A stretch of 64,000 nt of DNA from NCBI RefSeq assembly GCF_000230715.2, contig NC_019792.1:682001-746000 (forward strand), read 5' to 3'. Positions 34,675 through 43,625 of this stretch are shown here, one piece after another. The notes under the pieces are model-generated. The model saw nothing but the letters and a program-made list of their open reading frames with translations, did not search any database and was not told the DNA's origin. This DNA is from Natronobacterium gregoryi SP2 (GTDB lineage Archaea > Halobacteriota > Halobacteria > Halobacteriales > Natrialbaceae). The position numbers and the translations under genes were made by a program. Positions within the stretch are counted from its first letter, which is position 1. The number at the start of each line of letters is the position of its first letter.

Positions 34675-35625
34675 ATGGACGTCACCACGGCAAGCGACGA
34701 GTGTGCGGCCGTCCTCGAGACGGTCGGCGACGCGGTCGTCTGCGACCGGTCGTTTCTCGAGGAGATTCTCGTCGGCGTCATCGGCCGCGGCCACGTTCTC
34801 CTCGAGGACGTGCCCGGGACCGGGAAGACGCTGACCGCCCGCAGCGTCGCCGACGCACTCGGCCTGTCCTTTTCTCGCATCCAGTTCACTCCGGACCTCC
34901 TTCCAGCGGACGTGACCGGCACTCACGTCTTCAACGAACGCGAGCGAACTTTCGAGTTCAACGAAGGGCCGATCTTCGCGAACATCGTGCTGGCCGACGA
35001 GATCAACCGCGCGCCACCGAAGACCCAGGCTGCCCTGCTCGAGGCGATGGAAGAGGGGCAGGTGACGGTCGACGGCGAGACCCGTCAGCTGCCGGAACCG
35101 TTTTTCGTCATCGCGACTCAGAACCCCGTCGAGCAGGAAGGGACCTTCCCGTTGCCCGAGGCACAGGTCGATCGCTTCCTCGTCAAGACCGCCATGGGCT
35201 ACCCCGACGAGGACGGCGAAGTCGAACTCCTGCGTCGTCGCGCCGACCGCGAGACGACCAGTCCCTCGGTCGAATCAGTCCTCGGACCCGACCAGGTCGA
35301 TCACCTCCGATCGGTCCCCGAAACGGTACGCGTCGACGACGACCTGCTCGAGTACGTCGCTGCGATCGCCCGCGAAACTCGCGCCGACGGCCGCGTCGAG
35401 GTCGGCGTCTCGCCGCGTGGCACCCAGCGGCTGTTCGAGGCCGCACGGGCTTACGCGACGGTCGTCGGCCGGGAGTACGTCACGCCAGACGACATCAAGC
35501 GGGTCTCGAGGCCGGTCCTCGCCCACCGGCTCGTTTTGACGCCGGACGCGACCGTCAACCGCGTCGACAAGGATCGAGTCGTCGAAGAAGTGCTCGACTC
35601 GGTGTCCGTCCCGACGGTCGAGTAG
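34675..35625 (+). CDS. MoxR-family AAA+ ATPase
   Basis: A 316-residue AAA+ protein with Walker A (LLEDVPGTGKTLTARSVAD), Walker B (IVLADEINRAPPKTQAALLE), sensor 1 (FFVIATQNPVEQEG), the MoxR-typical TFPLPEAQVDRFL and sensor 2 region (VEVGVSPRGTQRLFEAA). MoxR proteins act as chaperones that insert cofactors or activate partner proteins, usually encoded with DUF58 and VWA genes. Here none follows; the next gene is convergent, so this copy is an orphan. The ATG at 34675 was chosen because earlier starts lie within tRNA-Ser. Confidence 0.93.
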   Translation: MDVTTASDECAAVLETVGDAVVCDRSFLEEILVGVIGRGHVLLEDVPGTGKTLTARSVADALGLSFSRIQFTPDLLPADVTGTHVFNERERTFEFNEGPIFANIVLADEINRAPPKTQAALLEAMEEGQVTVDGETRQLPEPFFVIATQNPVEQEGTFPLPEAQVDRFLVKTAMGYPDEDGEVELLRRRADRETTSPSVESVLGPDQVDHLRSVPETVRVDDDLLEYVAAIARETRADGRVEVGVSPRGTQRLFEAARAYATVVGREYVTPDDIKRVSRPVLAHRLVLTPDATVNRVDKDRVVEEVLDSVSVPTVE

Positions 35626-35631
35626 TCCGAC

Positions 35632-36930
35632 CTACTCGTCGAACGCCGCTGCGTACTCGAGAACTGCCGCCCCGATCGCGTCTCGCGCCGCCTCGACCTC
35701 TCGCCACTCGATCGTCTCGTCGGGGTAGTGGGCCTCGAAGATGCTCCCCGGTCCGAACAGCACCGTTGGGATTCCAGCCCCGACGTAGTGGCGAGAGTCA
35801 GCGCCGTACGTGGCACCCTCCGGCTCCGCTGGCGAAAGCCCTGCAGCCCGCCTTCCGTCCCGGACGGCTTCGACGATCGGGTCGTCGACATCGAGTTCGT
35901 AGGGTTCGAACTGGACCGAAAACCGTTCGAACCGGGGTGGGTGTTCCCGTAGCCACGGATCGTCGGCGACGACTTCGGCGAGCCGTTGTTCGAACTCGTC
36001 CTCGACCTCGTCGACTGTCTCACCGGGCAGGACGCCGATCCGGAACTCCGCCGTCAGCGACGCCGGAACAGTCGACGCCCACGAACCGGCCTCGACTCTC
36101 CCACAGACTACGGGAGCTGGCACCGGGAACTCCTCGTACAGCGGGTGTGTCGTCGCCTCGGACCGGTCGGACTCGAGGTCGGCGAACGCTCGCCGAATCC
36201 GTTCGAACCGTGGGAGGACGTCCTCACCGCTCCACCGCGTCGCAGCGTGTGCACTCTCGCCTCGCAACTCGAGTCGGGCCATCAGACTTCCGCCGCAGGC
36301 GACGACCGGCCGGAGCCCGGTCGGCTCCGCGACGATAGCGGCGTCGCGGTCGAACGGATAGGGGTTCTCGAGTGCTGCCGTCGCCGCCCCGAAGCCGCCG
36401 TCCTCCTCGCCGGCAACTGCCTCGACGACGATCCGGACGTCAGCGTCTTTGCGCCCCGCTTCGATCGACTCGCGAACGTCGAGTGCCGCGCCGATGCAGG
36501 CTGCGAGACCGAGTTTCATGTCGACGGCACCGCGGGCCGTGAGCGTCTGCGGCTCGTCCCCGTCTCCGGCCTCCCCACGTCGGACCGGCTCGAACGGGTC
36601 GCTCGACCACGCCGATCGATCGGCAGGGACCACGTCGAGATGTCCGTTCAGGACGACTGTCGGATACTCGTCGCCCGTGTGATCGGCCTCACCCAGCGCG
36701 AGGACGCCAGCGACGCTCCGTCGCCCCTCGGATTCGGCCTCGAGAAGAGCAGGGTCGTCGGGGAAAGACGGGTGGTCTGCGAGCAGGTCGGGATCGGCGT
36801 CCCACGCGTAGGTTTCGAAGCCGAGGGTCTCGAGTCGCTCTCGAAGCCAGTCTGCGGCGACTGCCTCCTCGCCGGCAGTCGTCCGGAATCGACAGAGACG
36901 GTCGGCGACGTTCAGGAGATCGAAGTCCAT
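35632..36930 (-). CDS. M20-family metallopeptidase/deacylase (ArgE/DapE-like)
   Basis: A 432-residue zinc hydrolase. Metal ligands are visible in VVLNGHLDVVP (His, then Asp), TARGAVDMKLGL (bridging Asp) and EAVAGEEDGGFG (catalytic Glu, Glu ligand), with a C-terminal His (IFEAHYPDETI); a dimerisation domain lies at about 205-310. Members cleave N-acyl amino acids or dipeptides, including acetylornithine and succinyl-diaminopimelate. Without neighbours from a known pathway the substrate cannot be assigned. It is convergent with the moxR gene, with only six bases between stops. Confidence 0.9.
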   Translation of the reverse strand: MDFDLLNVADRLCRFRTTAGEEAVAADWLRERLETLGFETYAWDADPDLLADHPSFPDDPALLEAESEGRRSVAGVLALGEADHTGDEYPTVVLNGHLDVVPADRSAWSSDPFEPVRRGEAGDGDEPQTLTARGAVDMKLGLAACIGAALDVRESIEAGRKDADVRIVVEAVAGEEDGGFGAATAALENPYPFDRDAAIVAEPTGLRPVVACGGSLMARLELRGESAHAATRWSGEDVLPRFERIRRAFADLESDRSEATTHPLYEEFPVPAPVVCGRVEAGSWASTVPASLTAEFRIGVLPGETVDEVEDEFEQRLAEVVADDPWLREHPPRFERFSVQFEPYELDVDDPIVEAVRDGRRAAGLSPAEPEGATYGADSRHYVGAGIPTVLFGPGSIFEAHYPDETIEWREVEAARDAIGAAVLEYAAAFDE

Positions 36931-37079
36931 ACCTACGACGAGACGGCAGGATACGGTAACTGTTTACATCGGGGCGTCAGAAGGGACCGGCGAACGGCTA
37001 CTATTGATTCCCGCTCCTGACTCCCAGTCACCGATTGGGAATCTTAACAGAGCCGTTCTCCGCTACTCACGCACCCCCA

Positions 37080-38204
37080 TCAAAGCGACCGCCACCCTCG
37101 AGGCGAGTCGTTCAATCGCTCGCAGCCGTCCTCGGTAACGACCACCAGGTCCTCGACGCGGACGCCGAACTCGCCATCGAGGTAGACGCCCGGTTCGATA
37201 CTGAAGACCATGCCTGCCTCGAGTTCACGGTCGTTCCCCGCCGTGATGTACGGCGGTTCGTGGACGTCGAGGCCGACGCCGTGGCCCGTCCGGTGGAGGA
37301 ACTGGTCGCCGTAGCCCCGTTTCTCGAGCACGTCGCGAGCGGCGCGGTCGACCGCCTCGGCTGGGACTCTAGGTTCGATTGCTTCGACGGCAGCCGTCTG
37401 GGCCTCGAGGACGGCGTCGTGGACGTCCTCGTACTCGGCCGGCGGTTCGCCGTCGAAGACGACGGTCCGGGTCTGGTCGCCTGGATAGCCGGCGACGTAG
37501 GTTCCGAAGTCGAGTACGACGGGGTCGCCGGCCTCGATCGGTCGGTCGCCGTGGCGGTGATGGGGGCGAGCGCCGTTCGGGCCGGAGCCGACGACGGTCT
37601 CGAACGAGAGATCCTCGCCGCCGGCGTCGGCCAGCCGTTCCTCGATCTCGACCGCGAGTTTGGCCTCGGTCATCCCGATCGCTTCGGAGCCGAGCGCACG
37701 AATCTCCTCGCTGACGGCGTCTGAGATCGAGGCCGCCTTTCGGAGCGCCTCGAGTTCGGCCTCATCTTTGCAGAGACGGAGGTCATCGACGACCTCGCTG
37801 ACCAGGCCGAACGTCGCCTCGGGGAACGTCGCCTGCAAGTCCTGGGTGAAAAGTGCCCACATCCGGTCGTCGACCAGCAGGTGGCCGCCCGCGAGGCCGA
37901 GTTCCTCGCCGACGCTTTCGAGGAGGACCGTCGGGTCGTCCCCGTCGCTCCAGGTTCGCACGTCGGTCACCGGCGAGGCGTCCCGAATTTGATCGTCGTA
38001 CATCGCCGGCGCGACGAACAGTTCGGTCTCGGGCGTGACGAACAGAAACAGGTGCCGCTCCATCGGTTCCTCCTCGAACCCTGCGAGGTAGTGCATGTTC
38101 GAACTCGGAAAGCAGACGAGGGCGTCTTCGCCTCGTTCCGCGAGCGCGTCGCGGGCCTGCCCGAGTCGCTGTTCGACGGCTGCGTCGGTCTGGCTCCGAC
38201 TCAT
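37080..38204 (-). CDS. M24-family Xaa-Pro aminopeptidase-like protein
   Basis: 374 residues: an N-terminal creatinase-type domain (1-130) and a pita-bread metallopeptidase domain (140-370). The five metal ligands are seen in VVLDFGTYVAGYPGDQTRTV (two Asp), TGHGVGLDVHEPPYI (His), FSIEPGVYL (Glu) and FGVRVEDLVVV (Glu). These enzymes remove N-terminal residues before proline. The ATG at 38204 gives MSRSQTDAAVEQRL, typical for haloarchaeal members; the longer open frame is antisense to the next gene. It is divergent from the NADH dehydrogenase gene. Confidence 0.92.
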   Translation of the reverse strand: MSRSQTDAAVEQRLGQARDALAERGEDALVCFPSSNMHYLAGFEEEPMERHLFLFVTPETELFVAPAMYDDQIRDASPVTDVRTWSDGDDPTVLLESVGEELGLAGGHLLVDDRMWALFTQDLQATFPEATFGLVSEVVDDLRLCKDEAELEALRKAASISDAVSEEIRALGSEAIGMTEAKLAVEIEERLADAGGEDLSFETVVGSGPNGARPHHRHGDRPIEAGDPVVLDFGTYVAGYPGDQTRTVVFDGEPPAEYEDVHDAVLEAQTAAVEAIEPRVPAEAVDRAARDVLEKRGYGDQFLHRTGHGVGLDVHEPPYITAGNDRELEAGMVFSIEPGVYLDGEFGVRVEDLVVVTEDGCERLNDSPRGWRSL

Positions 38205-38291
38205 GCCGGACGATAGACCGCCGTCGGTAAAGTTCCCGCCGATACCGCGTTTGGCCACCAGTATATGGGCGTCGAATCCGTACCCCCGGGT

Positions 38292-39437
38292 ATGCACGTC
38301 GTCGTCCTCGGCGGTGGCTACGCCGGACTGACGCTGGCACGGCTGCTCGAGAGTGACCTGCCAGACGGAGCCGAGTTGACGCTGGTCGACCGGACGCCCG
38401 ATCACCTCGTCCAGCACGAACTCCACCGGGTGATCAGGCGGCCGGAACTCGCAGACGCCATCACCGTCTCCCTACCCGCTGTCCTCGAGCGAACCGCGGT
38501 TCGGGTCGCCACGGTGACGGAAATAGACCGAGAAAACCGGGTCGTCTCCCTTTCGAGTGGCGACCTCGCGTACGACGTCGCGGCGATCTGTCTCGGGGCT
38601 CGAACGGCCTACCACGGCCTCGAGGGCGTTCGCGAACACGCGATTCCACTCAAACGGTTGCGACACGCGAATCGGATTCGAAAGCGCGTTCGAGAACTCT
38701 GTCGCAGCGACCGCGAGCAGCCACGGATCGTCGTCGGCGGTGCCGGCCTCTCTGGAATCCAGGTCGCGGGCGAACTGGCCGAACTCGTCCGCGAGGAAGA
38801 GAGCCGGGAAACGGAGATAACGCTGCTCGAGCAACGGGAGTCTGTCGCACCGAGTTTCCCGCCGAACTTCCAGCGGGCAGTCCGAGAAACGCTCGAGGCA
38901 CAGGGAATCGAGGTCAGGACGCGAGCGACAGTGAGCAAGGCGACCGACGAGCACGTCGTCCTCGAGTCGGGAGAGACGGTTCCCTACGACGAGTTCGTCT
39001 GGACCGGCGGTATCCGCGGCCCGGACCTGCTTGCGGGCGAGCGGCCGGCGGTCGAGAGCGACCTGCGACTCGACGACCGGACCTTCGTCCTCGGGGACGC
39101 GGCCCGGGTCGTCGACGCCGAAGAGGAGTTCGTCCCCGCGAGCGCACAGTCCGCAGTCCGGGAAGCGCGGACTGTCGCGACGAACGTCACGCGAGTCGTC
39201 GAGCGAGAACTCGAGGGCGAGAGCAGCGAGGACGTCGCCTTCGAGTCGTTCACGTTCGACAGCCCGGGGTGGCTGGTCAGCGTCGGTGACGACGCCGTCG
39301 CACAGGTCGGCCCCGCCGTCGTCACGGGGCGGGCCGCGAAGACGCTAAAGTCGACCGTCGGGCTGGGATACCTCTCGTCTGTGGGGGCGACGGGAACCGC
39401 CCTCCAGCGGGTACGCGGGGAGTTCGACTCCTACTGA
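38292..39437 (+). CDS. Type II NADH dehydrogenase-like FAD oxidoreductase
   Basis: A 381-residue flavoprotein. MHVVVLGGGYAGLTLARLLE is the FAD Rossmann motif, RIVVGGAGLSGIQVAGELAE the NAD(P)H-binding motif and DRTFVLGDAARV the second FAD contact. NDH-2 enzymes pass electrons from NADH to menaquinone at the membrane without pumping; this one is peripheral with no strong membrane helix. The start at 38292 (MHVVV) is chosen over an upstream ATG at 38265 because the Rossmann strand begins there. Other FAD-disulfide-like oxidoreductases are possible. Confidence 0.88.
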   Translation: MHVVVLGGGYAGLTLARLLESDLPDGAELTLVDRTPDHLVQHELHRVIRRPELADAITVSLPAVLERTAVRVATVTEIDRENRVVSLSSGDLAYDVAAICLGARTAYHGLEGVREHAIPLKRLRHANRIRKRVRELCRSDREQPRIVVGGAGLSGIQVAGELAELVREEESRETEITLLEQRESVAPSFPPNFQRAVRETLEAQGIEVRTRATVSKATDEHVVLESGETVPYDEFVWTGGIRGPDLLAGERPAVESDLRLDDRTFVLGDAARVVDAEEEFVPASAQSAVREARTVATNVTRVVERELEGESSEDVAFESFTFDSPGWLVSVGDDAVAQVGPAVVTGRAAKTLKSTVGLGYLSSVGATGTALQRVRGEFDSY

Positions 39438-39833
39438 CGGACTGGTGGGCCTCACCGATCCGCTTACAGCGGTAGTGAGGCGAAAACCCACCCGTTTACG
39501 GCAGGTCTTCGAGCAGTTCTCGCGTCGTTTCCCTCGAGAACGCTTTGATCGTCTCGGAGCTTACGTTCCCTTGCTCGGTGACGGCGAGTATTGCCTTGGC
39601 AGCCGCCTCGTCGTCTGGAAAGTCGCCGATCGTAATCGTGTCGTACTGGCCCATCAACATGAAGAAATCGTGGAGTTCACCGCCCATCTCTTCGAACGTC
39701 TCTTCGAGTTGATCGACGCGGTCAGGGCTATCTTCTTCCAAGGAGAGAATCCCGTCGTTTACGACGGGCGTGAATCCGACACCGCCGACACAGACCACGT
39801 TCAGCAGCTATACGGATACGCTCATGGGTAGAG

Positions 39834-40808
39834 GATTGTTGGTCAGCCCGCAGCAGTAGCTGAAAGTCGTAGCGGGCAAGGGTGGCGCGTTCGCGCCACC
39901 CGACGAAAGCATGATTCCACTCAAGACGTTCGTCTCGGAGCGTCGCGCCGCGAACCTGCTCCGACAGGTTCGCTGGCGTGACGGCGTCTATTGCCCACGC
40001 TGCCGTGCCGAATCCGCGATTCGGTACGGCAGCTATCGGGTGTTTCAGCGATATCGCTGTAAGAATTGCGACCGCACGTTCACCGATCAGACCGGCACCG
40101 TCTTTGAACACTCAGCGGTCGAACTCAGGAAGTGGTTTCTCGCCGTCTACACCTACATCCGCTTCAACACCAGTCTTCGGCAGTTAGACGTAGAGATTGA
40201 TGTCTCCTACAAAACAGTGTACCGGCGCGTCCAGCGCTTCCTGCGAGCGCTGGACGCGCCTCAGCCACAACTCGAAGGACCAGTCGAGATTGACGAACTG
40301 TACGTGAAAGCCGGACTCAAAGGCCGCGAGCGCGACCGTCCGTCGCGCTCGCGTGGCCTATCCACGCGCGGAAGAGGATCGTACGAACAGGACAAGCTAC
40401 CCGTGTTCATTCTGGCTGATCGCGGCACTGGCGACCGCTACGTGATCCCAGCGAAAGCCGCTGATGAATCGACGATTCGACTCCTCCTTGCTGACCGTAA
40501 AGAGGAGTCGCTCACGGTCTATACCGACGGCTTTCGAGCGTACGAACCGCTTGATGAGGACGACGCATTCGACCGCGAATACGTCGTCCACGGCGACGGC
40601 GAATACGCCGATGGAGACGTTCACGTCAATACCTGCGAGAGCCACGGATCGCTGGCGCGATCCTGGCTCTCGCCCCATCGAGGCGTCTCCAAGGACAAGC
40701 TCACGCCGTATCTCCGAGCCTTCCAGCTCCGTCGCCGCGTGTATCGAAAACCGGGAAAAGAAGCGCTGAAAACCATCCTCAAAACTGCGCTATGAGTCAC
40801 CAACAATC
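39834..40808 (+). mobile_element. IS1595-family insertion sequence (ISH4-like), 975 bp
   Basis: Inverted ends GATTGTTGGTCA at 39834 and the complement of TCACCAACAATC at 40808 surround one complete transposase gene. I do not see a clear 8-bp target duplication (GGGTAGAG on the left, TCCGCCAC on the right), so the flanks may have been rearranged with the older IS605-type element. Confidence 0.75.
39911..40795 (+). CDS. IS1595-family transposase
   Basis: 294 residues: an N-terminal zinc ribbon with CPRC (in GVYCPRCRAES) and CKNC (RYRCKNCDRTF), a helix-turn-helix region, and the catalytic core with VEIDELYVKAG (first Asp/Glu pair), LTVYTDGFRAY (second Asp) and HVNTCESHGSLARSWLSPHR (the family's Asn/Glu position). 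Length and motifs are complete, so the element could be active. Transposition of DNA is by cut-and-paste or related chemistry in this family. Confidence 0.92.
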   Translation: MIPLKTFVSERRAANLLRQVRWRDGVYCPRCRAESAIRYGSYRVFQRYRCKNCDRTFTDQTGTVFEHSAVELRKWFLAVYTYIRFNTSLRQLDVEIDVSYKTVYRRVQRFLRALDAPQPQLEGPVEIDELYVKAGLKGRERDRPSRSRGLSTRGRGSYEQDKLPVFILADRGTGDRYVIPAKAADESTIRLLLADRKEESLTVYTDGFRAYEPLDEDDAFDREYVVHGDGEYADGDVHVNTCESHGSLARSWLSPHRGVSKDKLTPYLRAFQLRRRVYRKPGKEALKTILKTAL

Positions 40809-41040
40809 TCCGCCACAAGAGCGACCAGCAAATATCCCAACCCAGCGGTACGGTGCCGTGGGAAGCCTCGCCGTTCACGGCGAGGAGGAGGTCACCCCTG
40901 ATCGATTCGACCCCTTGTTCCGTGAACTGCCACAGCGTGACGTGCGTTGGCATGCCGGACGCTGCCGACGGCCAGCGAAATAAAACTACCAGGCACACGG
41001 TTCGGTACCGCCGCGACCGGTAGTTTCCCCGAACCGGCCA

Positions 41041-42018
41041 CTACGTCCAGCGATCCAGTCCCGTCTGGGTGACGCTTTCCTCGATGCGTTCGAAACCGCG
41101 GGCGACCTCGTCGGGGTCGACCGTCCACTCCTCGCAGACGTACTCGCGGGCCGCCTCGAGGTCCGGATCGAGCGTCGTGTCGAACTCGTAGTCGTCGGTG
41201 ACGTTCGGGTCCCTGAAGAGTTGACGGACGCGGTCGCCGTACTCGACGCTGTCGCCACGCGCCTCGAGGACGCTCCAGAGATCGCCGTGTTCGGTGATCT
41301 CAGCAATCGCCGTCTTCGGTCCGATCCCCGAGACGCCCTCGTTGAAGTCCGTCCCGATGAGGATGGCGGCGTCGATCAGTTGCTCGAGGGTGAGATCGTG
41401 GTGCTCGAGGGTCGCCTCGAGGTCCATCAGTTCGAGATCGCCCTTGCTCGTCAGTTGGCGCAGCGTCAGCGGTGCACCAAAGAGCAAGGCGTCGTAGTCT
41501 TCGGAGCCGACGTAGTCGGCGTCGCCGTGCCGGACCATGTGGGCCGCCTGTGCCTCCCCCTCCGCGGGTGCCTCGACGATCGGCACGTCCAGCAGCCGGA
41601 GGAGTTCACGGCTGGTCTCCTGGATCGTCTCCGTCAACCGCTGGGTCCGAGACTCCAGCTGTGCGATGGCGAGTTCGTCACCCTCCTCGCGGGCGGTCTC
41701 GAGTTGTTCTTCGTACGTGCGGCGCTGCTCGCGGCGGGACTCGATCTCGTCCTCCTTCAGTTCCGAGGGACCGCCGTCGAAGACCATCACGGGCGTGACG
41801 TCGTTCTCGAAGAACTTCGGCAGCCCCTGGACGATGCCGACGAGGTTTGCGACCTCCGTCCCGTCGGCGGTCGTGTAGATGTCGCTGTTCGTCCACTTGA
41901 CGGTCGTCGTCAGGTATCGGTAGAGCCAGTTGTGGGCGTCGACGGCGACCACTCCCTCTACCTCGGAGAAGGGAACCTCCTCGATGACCGCGATATCACG
42001 AAGTGCAGCGTTTCCCAT
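41041..42018 (-). CDS. fen: Flap endonuclease 1
   Basis: A 325-residue structure-specific nuclease that removes 5' flaps during Okazaki fragment processing and base excision repair. The N domain ([11 protein letters not shown], then [26 protein letters not shown]) and the I domain ([41 protein letters not shown] with the helix-hairpin-helix) carry the acidic active-site residues. The C-terminus QTGLDRWT is a likely variant PCNA-interacting box. The start at 42018 is the only one that gives the required N-terminal Gly directly after Met. Confidence 0.96.
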   Translation of the reverse strand: MGNAALRDIAVIEEVPFSEVEGVVAVDAHNWLYRYLTTTVKWTNSDIYTTADGTEVANLVGIVQGLPKFFENDVTPVMVFDGGPSELKEDEIESRREQRRTYEEQLETAREEGDELAIAQLESRTQRLTETIQETSRELLRLLDVPIVEAPAEGEAQAAHMVRHGDADYVGSEDYDALLFGAPLTLRQLTSKGDLELMDLEATLEHHDLTLEQLIDAAILIGTDFNEGVSGIGPKTAIAEITEHGDLWSVLEARGDSVEYGDRVRQLFRDPNVTDDYEFDTTLDPDLEAAREYVCEEWTVDPDEVARGFERIEESVTQTGLDRWT

Positions 42019-42089
42019 TGGGGGCAATAGGTAGGACTGGGTTTTGAATCGTTGGCTTCCCGGTTCGTGTTCACCTCGGACTCGCTCCG

Positions 42090-42623
42090 TCACTCCTCGT
42101 CCGTCTCGGGTGGATCGCTACCCCGTCGGTCCTCGAGAAACGTCTCCTCCTCGAGTGAGAGGTCGCGCTCGCGAAACTCCTCGAGACCACGCTGATAGGC
42201 GTCTCGTTCGCCGATCCAGTCTTCGGGCCGCGGATACTCGAGCACGAGTTCGGCGATCCCCGTCGTCTCGCCCGTGTAGCCGAAGCCAGCGCGGTAGAGC
42301 GCCTCGTAGGCGAATGGGTTGTTGACGGCGATCCGGAGCCGCTCGTAGCCGCGCTCGAGCGCCTGGTCTCGGACGCGTCGGACCAGCTGGGGACCGATCC
42401 CCTCGCCGCGTCGGTCGCGGGCGACCGTGACGTATCGCAGCCACAGCGTCTCCTCGTCCGTCCGGTCCTCGTTGAACGCGACGGCGGCGACGAGCGAGCC
42501 GTCGTCTCGAGCGACGGCCTTCCCGGTGTTCGTCATGACGAACTTGCCGGCGTAGCTGAACCGTTCGTGATCGAGTCGGAGCTTCGGGCCGTCGGGCGGC
42601 CACCCGAGTACGTCGTACTCCAC
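42090..42623 (-). CDS. GNAT-family N-acetyltransferase
   Basis: 177 residues with one GNAT domain: [20 protein letters not shown] is the acetyl-CoA-binding motif A (R/Q-x2-G-x-G/A), followed by [19 protein letters not shown] (motif B). An acidic C-terminal tail ([15 protein letters not shown]) is typical for halophiles. The substrate is unknown. It lies upstream of fen on the same strand, 71 bases away. Confidence 0.88.
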   Translation of the reverse strand: MEYDVLGWPPDGPKLRLDHERFSYAGKFVMTNTGKAVARDDGSLVAAVAFNEDRTDEETLWLRYVTVARDRRGEGIGPQLVRRVRDQALERGYERLRIAVNNPFAYEALYRAGFGYTGETTGIAELVLEYPRPEDWIGERDAYQRGLEEFRERDLSLEEETFLEDRRGSDPPETDEE

Positions 42624-42740
42624 GGCGGTCGTTCGCTTGCCAGCTACTAAGGCTCACGCGTTGGGGCACTCGATGCAACCGAGACGAAATGTCGACCGCT
42701 CGAGTCACTTTTTTGTCCGGTTGCCCCGTAGGATCACGTG

Positions 42741-43037
42741 ATGTCTGACGAAGAGCTGCTCGAGATCGAACTCGAACAGTCCACTGAAGACGTCGCCGAC
42801 CGCCTCCGTGAACTCGCGGACGCACTCGAGAACGACGAAGAACTGACACTCGCCGACGATACCGTCTCGGTGACCGTTCCCTCCCCGACCGACGACCTCG
42901 AGTACGAACTCGAACTCGAACTCGACAGCGACGACGAGTTCGAACTGGAGATCGAACTCGAGTGGACGGTCGACGACTCCGAATCGGAACTCGAGGTCGA
43001 CGACTCGGATGGAGACACGGCAACTGACCACAGCTAA
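42741..43037 (+). CDS. Amphi-Trp domain protein
   Basis: 98 residues, very acidic. MSDEELLEIELEQSTEDVAD and LRELADALENDEELTL match the haloarchaeal amphi-Trp domain family, and ELEIELEWTVDD carries the conserved Trp. Its function is not known. The ATG at 42741 directly follows an in-frame GTG. Divergent from the acetyltransferase. Confidence 0.85.
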   Translation: MSDEELLEIELEQSTEDVADRLRELADALENDEELTLADDTVSVTVPSPTDDLEYELELELDSDDEFELEIELEWTVDDSESELEVDDSDGDTATDHS

Positions 43038-43112
43038 CGCGCCAGAATCGTTTTTGTAACCGCGTCGTTCACAACGGTCGTCTGTTACGGAACTGCGAGC
43101 AGAAAGCTCCCG

Positions 43113-43196
43113 TCATACGGAATGCTGTCCCGATGTCCCGGCGCAACCGCAGGAGTGCGCGGTCGCACCAGAACTGACTTCCAGCAAACCGTATCA
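43113..43196. repeat. TACGG palindromic element (TCA...TCA flanks)
   Basis: TACGGAATGCTGTCCCG at 43116 to TTCCAGCAAACCGTA at 43193, flanked by TCA on both sides; central stem GGCGCAACCGC/GCGGTCGCACC with one mismatch. The right TCA coincides with the end of a minus-strand frame. Confidence 0.9.
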
Positions 43197-43560
43197 GTGC
43201 GAGGACGATCTCAACGACTGGAACAGGAGCGGGTCTCCGTCACGGCCATCGAGGTCCGAGTCGGTCAGCGGTTTCCCGTCGGTCACCTCGTCCTCACGAT
43301 CGGCGACTCGAGTGTCGCCGACCAAGAGACTGCCTCGAGCGCGACGACGCAGGCCAGTTGTCGGTATCCGTCTCGCCGTCGGCGACGCGGTTCCCGTCCC
43401 GGTTGAACTCGAAGTCGTCGGTCGGGACCGCAGCCAGACCCCACGACCGGTGGTCCGAATCATCTCGCTTCTCTCCTCGTATCGCGTCTCGCTCGTTGAG
43501 ACGCCGTCGCGGTTGCGGGCGTCGGCAGATGCACGGACGGTCGTGCAAGGGTTTTGGAGA
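43194..43560 (-). pseudogene. Possible decayed gene upstream of a TACGG element
   Basis: Several minus-strand pieces have haloarchaeal composition in different frames: GLAAVPTDDFEFNRDGNRVA then DGETDTDNW in one, and LLVGDTRVADREDEVTDGKP then LTDSDLDGRDGDPLLFQSL in another, ending at the TGA in the element end. It may be a frameshifted gene. I do not recognise the family, and a real start is not visible. Confidence 0.35.
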
Positions 43561-43625
43561 GCCCAACAGTCGAACACGGCAAACGGCAATCAGCGTTAAC
43601 TGGCCGTGTTTCAGATACACGACTA

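Larger units (their letters stand above)
39745..40897. mobile_element. Remnant of an IS200/IS605-type element (ends only)
   Basis: Hairpin CCCGTCG-TTTA-CGACGGG at 39751-39768 and hairpin CCTCGCCG-TTCA-CGGCGAGG followed by GAGGAGGTCAC at 40866-40895 look like the subterminal palindromes of IS605/IS1341-type elements, which insert without target duplication. No tnpA or tnpB remains; the inside was replaced by the IS1595-type insertion. The element sits within the GYD gene. Confidence 0.6.
39496..40953 (-). pseudogene. GYD-domain gene split by nested insertion sequences
   Basis: The N-terminal piece begins at ATG 40953 (MPTHVTLWQFTEQGVESI, to about 40897). The C-terminal piece continues at about 39750 (EEDSPDRVDQLEETFEEMGG, then MGQYDTITIGDFPDDEAA) and ends at 39496. 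Joined, they make a normal GYD protein of about 100 residues; this family, related to dimeric alpha/beta-barrel proteins, has no firmly known function. The 1.1 kb between them holds IS200/IS605-type ends around an IS1595-type element. Confidence 0.85.

Noticed and set aside
34701-36338. 545-codon plus-strand frame over moxR and the M20 peptidase
   Set aside because: Arg/Pro-rich, out of frame with both real genes; typical GC-rich shadow.
40792-40983. Open frame overlapping the transposase stop by ATGA
   Set aside because: It lies across IS ends and the antisense of the GYD gene start; the composition does not support a passenger gene.
43554-43625. Longer N-terminus of MscS from the TTG at 43554
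   Set aside because: Not excluded, but the added residues have little coding character; the GTG at 43626 was preferred.
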